Assembly: GCA_004352715.1 (NCBI GenBank)
Contig: SCFE01000103.1
Coordinates: 1,274,876-1,338,875 of the forward strand
Source of the DNA: Hofstenia miamia
Taxonomy: Eukaryota; Xenacoelomorpha; Acoela
Length of the DNA stretch: 64,000 nucleotides
Reading direction: 5' to 3'
Positions 49,290-59,816 of this stretch are shown piece by piece. The stretch's first letter is position 1. Every line of letters starts with the position of its first letter. The notes below the pieces were generated by a model. It was not told the DNA's origin, ran no database searches, and saw only the letters and a program-made list of their open reading frames with translations. Made by a program: the position numbers and the translations under genes.

Positions 49290-50613
49290 AACTTATTTAA
49301 AAATGATCAAAGGCGATACCAGAAATTGTATATTGCACCAATTCGTATCATTTAAAATACGTCTTACTTCTTTGTAGTCTATATTGCAAGTATCAAATTG
49401 ATTTTTAAGCGGGTATTTAACCTTATTTTAGGTTGTGATGTTTGGCATCAGGGTTATGGCCATATGGTATAAATGATTGCTACTCCCAATTGGGGTTTCC
49501 ATTTGAAATTTATAAACTTCTTTTTGTGATACATATGTTATATCCAGTTGTTTTCTATTAGGATAAAAGGTGGGTTCGTTTACTAAGTTTTCTATTTGGA
49601 AATTTTCCAAAATTGTAAGAGACTTTTGATTTGCATCACCAAGAACAATAGTAAATGCATTCTTAAGATTTTTTGATATATGCGTCATCATACATCGTAG
49701 TTCCTTATTGAATTCACACTTGTTTCTTTTTTGGGGTAGGTAAAGGCTTATTATTATGACACATCCATATAATTTAGGCAAAAATCTAGGTCTACAAGTC
49801 AAAACAAGCATTTCAATATTTGTTGTGGAGATTTATTTTAGTACTTTGGGAGTGTTCATGCTCCATTTTTTGATTTAATAATTAATAAACCTCCTCTTCT
49901 ACTTTCCTAAAAATTTGCAAGATTCCCATCAAGCCTATTAATGTAATAATTCTCAATTAATAGCATTGAATTTAGAGTATTATTTTTCAGCTTTGCTTCT
50001 TGTATACAGGCAATAGCGTATGAATTTTCTACAAGGCTACTCCTAAATTCTAAGTATTTCGATAGTATTCGATTAACATTGTTACTGAAAATACTTGGAA
50101 AAGATAGTTTTGAGTCAATTGGCAATTTGTGTATTTCCTTCATAAAATTTAAGATTCCTAATACTGATTTGTTTGGGATCTTTACCTTCTTCAATTAATT
50201 CCCTTCTTTTCTTTAGAAGATTGTTTTCAATAATCTCTTCTTCCTTAGTTAGTCCTTGTGATATGTAAAAGGTCTTAAAGGCAGAGTAATTTTTGAGGGC
50301 ACTACGGTTTGTCAGAATTTTGCGTACGTCACTCATTGATAGATATCTTTCCAATACGTTCACCTCCTAGGTCCTTAAATATGCTTTCAACTTTTGCATA
50401 ATCATCCTCTAAATCATTAGTTTTACTTCTCTTTGTACTTTTTGGTATATTACTTAATCTAATATCACAGAGTGATTGAAATTTCTGTTCAGAGCTTTCA
50501 AGGAATTCATGGGGTTTTAGATTGCATATTTGAGTTTTTTAAAATTTCAGAATAAGTTTTACAATTTTCCCATTTGAAATTGTCTTCCAATGATTTAATA
50601 CTATCAGTACCAT
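49290..50613 (-). mobile_element. APE-type LINE copy beta, 3' part: endonuclease and ORF1 end
   Basis: ORF1 end (50363-50115): FKTFYISQGLTKEEEIIENN then LLKKRRELIEEGKDP and ISIRNLKF, parallel to the same block in copy alpha. Endonuclease N-terminus (50194-49907): SNNVNRILSKYLEFRSSLVE then ACIQEAKL, corresponding to N.RSL..K...L, with ETK normally in place of QEAKL. Endonuclease C-terminus (49811-49428): VVIISLYLPQ-like strand, FTIVLGDANQKS, NLVNEPTFYPNRKQLDITYV and ETPIGSSNHLYHMAI. The latter match GDFN, LD..YV and GSDH metal-site motifs; GDAN and SSNH are altered. A linker follows to about 49290. The reverse transcriptase is absent. Confidence 0.8.
49428..49811 (-). pseudogene. LINE AP-endonuclease domain, C-terminal half
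   Basis: An open frame of 127 residues with FTIVLGDANQKSLTILENFQ, LDITYVS and GSSNHLYHMAIT. In intact LINEs this domain nicks the target for priming. Here the usual GDFN is GDAN and the catalytic SDH is SNH, so activity would be lost. The corresponding region of copy alpha, at 46920-47060, is about as diverged. Confidence 0.75.
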
Positions 50614-51743
50614 CAGGGGCCCAGCAAAAAAAATATATGAGGGGTGCATTAGCAGAATTGCTGCTGCTTCAATAGTTGTCACTAGATTCGTCTCAGTTTA
50701 TTTCTTTAAACCTACTACATGTAAATGTATAATTCAATCTTGATAGCCAATATAATAATTAAAAAAATATGCAAAATAATGTATAAGACATAAATGCGTA
50801 TGTTTGATGACTGGTGTATATTAAAACACTCAGATGTATTTGAAAAACAATGATAGAAAATCTATACAATTTGAAATTCAAATAGTTTTTCATAAGGTAG
50901 TTCACTCTTGTTACCTTTGTTATAAACGCAAGTTGGTTAAAAAAAGTACCTTGACATTGGGATTATCATTTCATCATTTGATCAGCAAACATTGGAAAAA
51001 TGAAATAATGCAGTCAGTCAAATACTACGATTAATTGCCCTGGAAAACATCACTGTCAGACCATTTTCATCATCATTGATTATGCAAATTTTTGACTTGG
51101 CTTTCCTATTATCCTAACTATAAATTTCCCAATATTGACAAAATGATAAGAAATATCTTGCATGTAGTCTCAAATTACATTCTATATTCTTTACAAAACA
51201 ATTTAAGCTTCAAAGCAAAAGTCTATCTCACGCAATCCTATTGAAATTAATCATTTAAAATTAGAAGCATTTAATGTTCCCCTACCCTAATTCAATGGTA
51301 AAAATGCTTCTGTTAAAAGTCTATGTGCATAAGCAAAACTTAGTTGACAAATCAATACAATGTAAAAACTTCAACTACACATATAATAAACCAATGACTG
51401 TTTCTTCAATTGTAATGATACGTTTTTATTACACTATCCATTTTCAAATTTTCTTTCAAATATATTTCGCAATATAAGAGCAAAAGGTTTTCTGTTCAGT
51501 CATAGCTCATCATTATTTTCAATAAATTTTTGTTCATTCTGAGCTTACTAAGAGATCATTTGCTGGAAACAACAATGCAAATGCTTTCACAGGAAAAGTG
51601 GAAATGTGTGTTTTCTATTTTGAACATCACTAGGCTGCATATATATTTGACCAATTTTTAGTGGTATATTAAAATGATAGTTTAAAGCAAAATAAATTAT
51701 GTCAAATACAAACGAATACAAAGATGAGACTAATAAAACATAG

Positions 51744-52103
51744 AAGTGGTGTACAAAGGGGGGGGGGGGGNNNNNNNNNNNNNNNNNNNNNNNNNNNNNN
51801 NNNNNNNNNNNNNNNNNNNNNNNNNNNNNNNNNNNNNNNNNNNNNNNNNNNNNNNNNNNNNNNNNNNNNNNNNNNNNNNNNNNNNNNNNNNNNNNNNNNN
51901 NNNNNNNNNNNNNNNNNNNNNNNNNNNNNNNNNNNNNNNNNGGTTAAATTAAACCATTATTTCGGCAAAAAATAATTAGAATAATTTAGAAATGAAAGTC
52001 TATTTTTGAATATTTTGATAAATTTCGTGGGTTTAACTGTAATTTTTTCTATGATCACAACAGAGATGCCCTCCCCTATTAGAAAATTCTGCATACACCC
52101 CTG
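51744..52103. mobile_element. hAT-type MITE nested in the larger insertion
   Basis: The right end read inward is CAGGGGTGTATGCAGAATTT. The left end AAGTGGTGTACAAAGGGGGG probably has CAG mutated to AAG. Flanks AAACATAG (51736-51743) and AGACATAG (52104-52111) agree at 7 of 8. The interior contains a G homopolymer and the gap 51771-51941. Its right end is nearly the same (19 of 22) as the left end of the MITE at 59621, so both belong to one family. Confidence 0.6.
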
Positions 52104-52384
52104 AGACATAGGATAAGAAAATTGAGATTGACTAGGTAATGATTGGGATTTAACACCTTGGATTATATTGCAACTTGTTGATTCTTTGATGGCATCAGAT
52201 AAAAATATGTTAGACCTACCAAACGTTAGTGATATTGTCAAGGCTAGAACTAGAAAGACAGATTAGTAATAGAAAATTTAAATGTAAACTTTCTGAATTG
52301 AAAGCTGCTTAGAAAAAAAGTTAAATAAAATTATTTAGGCCTACTAAAAGAGTTCCTTAAAAACTAATTAAACTGCATTTAAGC

Positions 52385-54121
52385 CAGGGTCGCATATGGA
52401 AGGGAAATTGTTTTCTATTTCCATTCCATTTCCACAACTATTTTAAAAACATTTCCATTATTTTCCATAAATGTCCAAATCTTTCCATACCTCTTAAAAC
52501 TAGTGATTATGGTTCTGCAGAACAAGTATTTTGCTGGTTCTAGTCCTGCTTAGTTTAATTGGATTTTGCCCTAGTCGTGTACCGGCCACGCCGCATAAAC
52601 TTTTGGGACAGAGTGAACCTTCATAGCCCTACTAGTGGTTAACTAAGCTGACTATAAGTTCAACCAAAATTAATATTCAGTGCTAATAGGTGATAATATT
52701 GTTGGAGCTGCTAAAGCACGCATAATAGAATTTTGGAATACTTTTGAACCTGACCCAGCCAAAGATATTTCAAATTTCCAGAATTGCTCACAATAAAAGT
52801 ACACTTTTAGACAATAAGAATAAATAACTTTAAGTCATCAATGTATGGCATCAATATATTGCAAACTCATGCAGTAAACTGTTATGTATCACTAACATTC
52901 TGTAAATAATTATATTCTGGAGTTGTTGCTACACCCTAAAAAGATGAACCGATATATTGGTCATAACAAAATTGCTATTTGATATTAGATGTCACAAATG
53001 GGACTATATTTCCATATATATGCTAGTATTCTGGTCCGTTAACAGGATGTAGCCGCGTCAAACCGTCGGCTATGGTCACAGACTTTGTTTAACGACTAAA
53101 ATACCAGCTAAAATTCATTTCTGAAAGTACTAGTGATGTCTCTTTGATTATTAATGCATTAATGCATGTAGAAGAGTATTAGTTAACACGAAAGGTCAAA
53201 TTATATCCCCAATTTGCATTCAATATCAGACATTTACATGCTGCACCTGTAACACAAAATGTATGTGAAAACTTGTTTATTGGATGAGGAAATACTATTT
53301 TCGATAAAAAAGCAGCTCAGCCCAGCACATGTTTACGAAATTTTAGTTATTTGCTCGCCTAAAATTTTTTTAACGTTATGATGAACAATTTGTTTTCATG
53401 ATATATATTTGTATTGTTGTTTTTAACGCCTAGACGTTTTCACGATTTTCTTTAATTGTTCAAGTATGAGCATGCTTGAATCTTTGCATTGCACTTAGTT
53501 GTAGTAAAAACGTTGACTACGGCGAAAAAGTCAAGGCTAACAGCCTTATACGGCTAAAGGCTCAAATTCAACTGCCAGATACGCCCAAAGCCTTACGACC
53601 AACTACCCTTTAAGTACAATATCTATTTTGCACAGGGCTACTGCTAAGAAAATTGCCTTGCCAGAGAACACTAACTTAGGTATTATAGCTAGAACTGTTT
53701 TAGTTGTAACAGTGTGCTGAAGCAAATATTCTGTAAATGTGGTTTACATTAATAAAATTTTGACTTGTATTCGTCATGTGTACTTTTGAATTCTCTTGTT
53801 CGTGCAGAGATTGCACAAATGAAATAACTTTTTAAGACTGACTAGCCTGGTAGTTTAAACAAGTCTCTTCCTATTTTGGAGATAGTGTTCAAAGCTCTGT
53901 ATGACGTAAACGTAAACGTATTTTGGTTGTTATCAAACAATTTTTACAGTTCTTAAAACATTTATATTTTCTTAAGCACATTTAGGGAGTGTTTAACATT
54001 TTTTATGGTGTTGAGAATGTCGGTTTTTTAAATTTTTATTTCCACAAATTTCTATCATATATCCATTTCACAATCTGGAAATGAAATGGAATGTATAAGT
54101 TCATGTCCATATGCAATACTG
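52385..54121 (+). mobile_element. hAT transposon relic (1.7 kb) with C-terminal transposase remnant
   Basis: The ends are CAGGGTCGCATATGGA and, read inward from the right, CAGTATTGCATATGGA (13 of 16), continuing into related TTTCCATTCCATTTCC-type sequence. Flanks ATTTAAGC (52377-52384) and ATTAAGGC (54122-54129) match at 6 of 8. The body is about half the length of an autonomous element. It holds a dimerisation-domain remnant on the plus strand (53195-53365). It lies inside the 50614-54407 insertion. Confidence 0.7.
53195..53365 (+). pseudogene. hAT transposase C-terminal dimerisation domain remnant
   Basis: Frame from 53195: VKLYPQFAFNIRHLHAAPVT then QNVCENLFIG, a stop in place of a residue, GNTIFDKKAAQPSTC. 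It parallels the hATC consensus (YP.LA..AR.YL..P.TS..SER.FS..G.I...KR..L). The stop falls between FS and the conserved Gly. Upstream frames are broken. In intact relatives this domain assembles the transposase multimer. Confidence 0.7.
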
Positions 54122-54407
54122 ATTAAGGCTAATCTTTTGTATAAATTAGAAGATTAGAACAAATGAAATAGGTCAAAAATATAGATTTTGTGTCACACTT
54201 GTAATGGCTGAGATTCAAAAACTACACAAATCACTGCTTCAAATATATATTTCAAAAAATGTTGAAAGAAATAGACTGACTGCATTATACATTTAGAAAA
54301 TGAGTGGAAAATTAAATGAACATCTGTTAAATTGTCATTTTGCTGGCCCTGAGAAAAAATATTCGGGGGTGCATCACCCCCAGCACCCCCGGTTAGCTGG
54401 GCCCCTG

Positions 54408-54620
54408 GGTATCACACATCCATATGGCAGTACCCTTAAGTAAATTTAAACAAAAGTAATTGATTCCTACACATTCTGAATGAAAGTGTGTTGACATTTG
54501 AAGCATTTTATTTCTATTTGGTTAACGACATTATAACATTTTTTACATTTTCTGTTTGCACCCTGTTCTTTGGTATACGACCTGCACATTGTGCCACGAC
54601 TATTAATAGTTAAGGTACTT
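54408..54620 (-). pseudogene. LINE copy beta ORF1 N-terminal part, zinc-binding motif
   Basis: The minus-strand reading shows MCRSYTKEQGANRKCKKCYN followed by IEIKCFKCQHTF. The CxxC....CxxC pattern resembles the PHD-like or knuckle domains at the start of some LINE ORF1 proteins. It abuts the right end of the 3.8-kb insertion. A stop and frameshifts follow. The assignment to copy beta is by position and orientation. Confidence 0.45.
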
Positions 54621-54756
54621 TGTTTTTCCCACATTTAATGCAATAAGGCATTCTTGAGAAAACTAGTATGTACTTGATAAACGTTGATAAATAAATACTG
54701 ACGGGATTAAATAAAAAATGCAGAAAGGTAATTGACCTTTATGGTATGAAATTGGG

Positions 54757-54990
54757 ACTATGCCTTTCCTTTGATTATGGGGTATCAGCGTAGAGAGCTG
54801 TTAACTGTGAGAAGCTAACAGATATTGGTAAAGCAATTGAAAACAACACACATGGGAGGAATCCACCTCGATACAGTAGCTGATCTTTATGATGTGATGA
54901 CAATATGCGAAAAAAACTATGCCTTTCCTTCAGTTATGAAGATATGAGAATTGTAAGCTGTTAACTGTGTGAAATGAAAGTTAACAGCAA
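54757..54990. repeat. Two diverged direct repeats with a period of about 160 bp
   Basis: ACTATGCCTTTCCTT followed by GAGCTGTTAACTGTG and GCTAACAG (54757-54830) recurs as ACTATGCCTTTCCTTCAG, AAGCTGTTAACTGTG and GTTAACAG (54916-54990). The spacer contains ACATGGGAGGAATCCACCTC, also found at 48171-48190. Confidence 0.6.
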
Positions 54991-55008
54991 AGACTTGTAA
55001 TGTAAGCT

Positions 55009-55046
55009 ATCTATCCATCCATCCATCCATCTATCTATCTATATAT
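55009..55046. repeat. CTAT/CCAT tetranucleotide microsatellite
   Basis: Runs of CTAT, then CCAT, then CTAT units grading into TATA. Confidence 0.9.
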
Positions 55047-55189
55047 CATCTCGTGAGTTGGGTAATTTAGTACTTCTGCCAATTTAGGAAAATTTGTATT
55101 GGTTTCATAACATATAAGTTTAATGTGTTCAACAATTTCATTCTTTGATTGAATATCATTACAAAGTTTCCCACTTTTATCAATGTAAG

Positions 55190-55513
55190 CATAGGACTTT
55201 TTCATGTAACTTAATTGTTTCATGTCTTATTTCATCAAGTGAATGATTTACAAATCCAGCCAAGAATTCAAATTTTGGTAAAAGTTCATTTTTAATCAAG
55301 AGATTTCCCAAGGTCTGAATTATATTGTTATGAGTGCATTTAAAGAGACTATCTGGGTTTTTCTTCGTCATCAAAACATTATGAATGAATTTGCTCAATG
55401 TTGTGTTTAGAGTTGCAAGTAAGATCTGATCGTCCTGTGTAGCCTTCTCAATGATTGTTTTAACTGAGTTATAACTAGGGTGATGCATAAGTAAATAAAA
55501 ACAAAAATGCAAA
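55190..55513 (-). CDS. Candidate exon of an unrecognised protein, helical
   Basis: On the minus strand, a strong polypyrimidine acceptor (TTTTTTCTTGAAAAG) precedes an open frame starting ALHFCFYLLMHH. The frame continues for about 110 residues with HEAT-like helical character (QILLATLNTTLSKFIHNVLM, IIQTLGNLLIKNELLPKF, FLAGFVNHSLDEIRHETIKL). It ends HEKVLCLH at a stop. A second open frame overlaps its end and continues to 55035 (MKQLSYMKKSYAYIDKSGKL...), which suggests a frameshift or transposon debris. No family is recognised and no neighbouring exon could be joined in phase, so it may be a host exon, a relic or chance. Confidence 0.3.
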
Positions 55514-55625
55514 GCCTTTTCAAGAAAAAATTAAAATTACAAAATTCACAAATTTATACACATTATCAGAAAGCAGCACCATATAGTAACAAATTGCTAC
55601 TTACCTTCTTGTTTACTTTCAGAGA

Positions 55626-55880
55626 TTAGTGTCTACGTACTACCAAACTTGGAACTAGTGAGTATTTTTTTGAGGGAAGGTAAAGAGTACCAAATAATTT
55701 ATATTTAGATAGTTTAATATTCATGTCTTTGACATACACGCCATTCCTTATTTTTATAAAATTATTTCTTTTCGTATTTTCTTTCTTATTCGAAATATAA
55801 GGCCATTCCTTATTTTTAATAGAGTCTATAAATTCATAATATAGTCTTAGAAGAAAGGATTTTTTATATCCGATTTTCAT
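55626..55880 (-). CDS. Unrecognised open frame, 84 residues
   Basis: Encodes a basic, aromatic-rich stretch (LLRLYYEFIDSIKNKEWPYI, then FIKIRNGVYVKDMNIKLSKY, LFGTLYLPSKKY). Composition is more protein-like than nearby frames. It stops before a good minus-strand donor (AAG|GTAAGT at about 55604), so it does not splice in frame to the candidate exon downstream. Function unknown; weak support. Confidence 0.2.
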   Translation of the reverse strand: MKIGYKKSFLLRLYYEFIDSIKNKEWPYISNKKENTKRNNFIKIRNGVYVKDMNIKLSKYKLFGTLYLPSKKYSLVPSLVVRRH

Positions 55881-56192
55881 GAATGATTTAAAAAAAATTA
55901 ACTACTATAGATAAAAATTCATTTGTATCAAGCAGTCATGGTTACTGTTGGTTAATTGAGGTCGAGTTAGCTTGGATATATCAAGTTTTGTCAAACCCAT
56001 TTTTACTCGGTTCTTATGTTACATGAATATACAATAGAATGTAAGAGAGCAGCAAATTGAAATTTGCAAAACTTGCCAAGATATGTAAGTCTTGTAAACT
56101 TTAGCAAGTAAAATGTATGTTCTTTCAAAATATTATAAGGAAAATTGTATGTAACATATGCATTTTTGAACGTAACTGCACTTTTTATTATG

Positions 56193-56224
<32 letters not shown>

Positions 56225-59200
56225 TGAGTGAAAAAAATTTACTGTTTCGATATTTTAGTTCAATACATATTAGTTAATGTGTGCTAACTATCAAAAAATG
56301 AAGGGCGATTATAGCATATTTTTCAATATTAATTACAATGCTTTTTTCATGATATAAAATGCATATATATTAGGAAAACCATGCAATTCGCATTGTATGA
56401 ATTAATTGTTTGAAACTATATATATTTACCTATGAATTCGATAACGTTTTTGAATAATTTCGAAATAGGATATCCTCATAGATTGTTTGAAGGTGAACCT
56501 ACAAGTTAAGAAAATTTTTTGAAAACAAAGTGGCATCATTGAAGAATCAACTGAGGATAATTAACAAGAAACTTCAAAATGTTAAGGTACGATCAATATT
56601 GCAATCCTTCAAAACAGAATGTATATTCAAAAATAAATATTAAATTCCGAAGTAACTTGATTAATCAATTTATGTTTGGGATCCGGATAATTTCCTATAA
56701 TTGGCCGGATACAGGATAATATTATATTATTGAAGAACAACCTCCTTTCTCAATTAATATCGACCTCTTGCGGATAAAAATAAATAAATATTTAGACTAT
56801 TTTAAATAGACTACGTCCTGATATGTCAGAGCAACTTGTTTTGTTGCATGGCAAATTCCATAACATTGAAAAAATATAGTATTTTCCTGGAAAATTCCAT
56901 TTTTAAATTAAGTATATTTTTAGAAAATGTTATCCAATGAAATCCTATAAACAAGCTAAATTTTTTAACGGATACCAGATATCCGAATCCGGTTGTGTAA
57001 TTTCAGATTTTACCGGATGCCGTATGCCGGCACATACTTACATCAATTGTGTTTAAATATAAATGTGACAATGGAGGATATTCACGAAAATTTAAATTTA
57101 AAAATTCTTAGCTAAAACTGCTTAATTTAGTTTCAATTTTGAAAAAAATAAGTAATCATTAAAAACTATTTGCAAATTTTTCAGAAAATCACTATTGTCG
57201 CGTGATGTCAACTCTTCTGTGCACAAAACTCATGTTTTTCAAAAAAATGACAGCCACACATAAAAAAAACCTCACCGCCAACCACAGTATTGTGCATTTT
57301 TTACGGCGAACCATAGCAATAAACGATTTTTTTCCGAAGTATATAATAAACTGAAATATGCACATTCCTAAAATTTTAAAAAAGATATGTTTCTTACTTG
57401 ATTATAGACCAGGGTGCATATATACATATACAAACTCTAGATACTTTAGGATTTTTATCAACCGCCCGCACTTTCTAATTTTCTATAGTATCAAGCGCCG
57501 TTTTGATGGAAAGCAGAATAATTCATTTTATCAAAAAATTTTTGCATTGCGCTTTTGAAATAGGGGTCTAATTTCTTATGTATAAATTTCATGTTTTTTT
57601 TTTAAAAAATTTTTGGACCGTATTCAGCGCCCTTTGCCATAGTAACTAGAGCCCGTACAGAATTTTTTGTATCCAGTGCCTTGAAGATATTTTAAAATTT
57701 TGTATCCAAAATTGTATATATATATATATATATNNNNNNNNNNNNNNNNNNNNNNNNNNNNNNNNNNNNNNNNNNNNNNNNNNNNNNNNNNNNNNNNNNN
57801 NNNNNNNNNNNNNNNNNNNNNNNNNNNNNNNNNNNNNNNNNNNNNNNNNNNNNNNNNNNNNNNNNNNNNNNNNNNNNNNNNNNNNNNNNNNNNNNNNNNN
57901 NNNNNNNNNNNNNNNNNNNNNNNNNNNNNNNNNNNNNNNNNNNNNNNNNNNNNNNNNNNNNNNNNNNNNNNNNNNNNNNNNNNNNNNNNNNNNNNNNNNN
58001 NNNNNNNNNNNNTATATATATATATATATATATATTTCATTACATCCTACCAAATGGAACCAGCATAATAATATTTATGTTATTAATTAGTAACAGTGAA
58101 TTATTTTTCCCTACACTTCACCTATACAACATTTGTTAGGCAGGCTAACCACTTATATGCTCCATAGTTCAGTCGGTGAGGCGAGTTTTGAATACTGGCT
58201 GATGCAATGTTATCTGTTCCTAATTTCAATTAGAAACACTTCTTTCCTTTTGTGGTAAAATGATCTCTAGAATTTTCTTTCCTTCTTAACTAATCAGAAA
58301 ATTTAGGCCCAATCGCCGCCCAACCTGATTCCTGACCCAACCCATTTAATTCCAATTCATCATATTTTTATGACACATATTTTAGAAATGTTCTACAATT
58401 TTGCGGCTTGCTAGACTTGTGCATTGAATTGGAAATTCTAAATTCAGTTTTCAAGAGTATATGATACTAATGTATAACTTCAAAAAATTTAAGAAATTAT
58501 ATAGCTTTCACTACAAATGCAGTATAATTTATCAATTTCAGCCCAAATTTTCCAATAGCTCAGTCCAACACCAGACCTGCGCAGGTATATCTATTTCTTC
58601 AATTCCTGTTAACTCAAGAATGAACAGGATGGCGGATCCTTTTGTATTAAAGCCGTTAGTTACATTTTGCAACTTGCCATAATTATTATTAGCTCTATAA
58701 TTCACAATATTTCACTACAAGCTTAAGGAATATAGAAAGCGTATTCAAATTATTTTAATATTAGCAAAACATAAATTTATAAACATTTCATTCAAAATGA
58801 ATATATTTTTCATTCATAATTTCACTTAAGATGTGCATTAAATTACCCTTTGTCATAAATTACAAAAAATTTTTAATTGGAATCCCACGAATAGATTTTT
58901 TTAGTTGAATAAATTAATCGATTTTTGCCTTTCAGACTCAGACTATTGCCAACCTTTGGCAACAATTAGAATGAAAATAATAGATAAAAAAGGATAGTAA
59001 ATTAACTAGTTTGGTATTAATAAAAATCAATATATAACATATAAGGACATTTTCAAAAAAAATCATCGTTGTGAGATAAAAAAAAATGTTAATAATGCTT
59101 CATATTTCTGTTAATACAAAAAGAAATTGGTCTAGAAAATCAAAAGTTAGATGTTGCCACTAATCATAATCTCTATAAGAGCCAATTTGGTTGTGCCAAG

Positions 59201-59620
59201 GATACCATAGGTAAATGATGTGATCATAGTTTAATTTCTTTAGGTTTGACTTCACAAGATGATAATATCACAATTGGGCAAAATAAGGTTAATGATAAAC
59301 CTTTAATAAGCACAAAACGGTGAACTCAGTGGTGAAAGCATAATATATTTTCTGCTCATTAACTACGTCAGTACACTCAACAGCCAATGTTAAATAAATT
59401 TACTAAACAAGACAATAATGCTTCTCGAATCAGGATTCTTAGTTATATATTTCAGCAAGATTTACGTCATTATTGGCAATTTTGCTAGTTGAACTGTGCA
59501 TTAAATTATTCAATAGATTAAATATTTTTCAATTATTGCAAAAATTTAATTTTGTCTACCCTTGGAGACATAGTGTAGAACCAATGCCTCATATATAAGA
59601 TGTAATATGAGTTTTATAGG
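55881..59620. other. Gene-free stretch with a TCCGG-motif repeat and a (TA)n gap
   Basis: Between about 56683 and 57040 lie GGATCCGGATAATTT, GGCCGGATACAGGAT and, inverted, ATCCGAATCCGGTTGTG, TTTTACCGGATGCC and GTATGCCGGCAC. This is probably a hAT-like MITE related to 20614-20711. A (TA)n tract with a gap spans 57715-58035. Near 58163 CATAGTTCAGTCGGTGAGGCG resembles a tRNA A box but no B box follows. Confidence 0.45.
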
Positions 59621-59816
59621 CAGGGGCATACGCAGAATTTTCAAGTGAGCGGAATATCTCCGTCGAGATCACCTGTCAAAATTTTAAATTAGTTGCCGCT
59701 AAAAAATGCATTTCACCACCTTAGTTATTATTTTGTTACTTTTTACCAAACAGTCAAAGACAATTTTGAAAATTAGACGGGGACATTTCCACCATGTGCC
59801 TTTGCCTACACTACTG
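59621..59816. mobile_element. hAT-type MITE (196 bp) with 8-bp target duplication
   Basis: Starts CAGGGGCATACGCAGAATTT and ends CTACACTACTG. Flanked by TTTATAGG (59613-59620) and GTTATAGG (59817-59824), 7 of 8. The left end is nearly identical to the right end of the MITE at 51744-52103. It is non-coding. Confidence 0.75.

Larger units (their letters stand above)
50614..54407. mobile_element. 3.8-kb hAT-like insertion splitting LINE copy beta
   Basis: The left end is CAGGGGCCCAGC and the right end is its exact inverse, GCTGGGCCCCTG. Flanking octamers are AGTACCAT (50606-50613) and GGTATCAC (54408-54415), 5 of 8 with only transitions, compatible with an old duplication. Independent support: LINE ORF1 stops at the left edge and an ORF1-like zinc motif resumes at the right edge. 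The right end also has an inner hairpin (GGGGGTGC...GCACCCCC). It encloses two further hAT-type elements and the gap 51771-51941. I see no transposase clearly its own. Confidence 0.6.

Noticed and set aside
58163-58190. tRNA-like A box (CATAGTTCAGTCGGTGAGGCG)
   Set aside because: No B box or cloverleaf follows at the right distance; chance or very old SINE debris.
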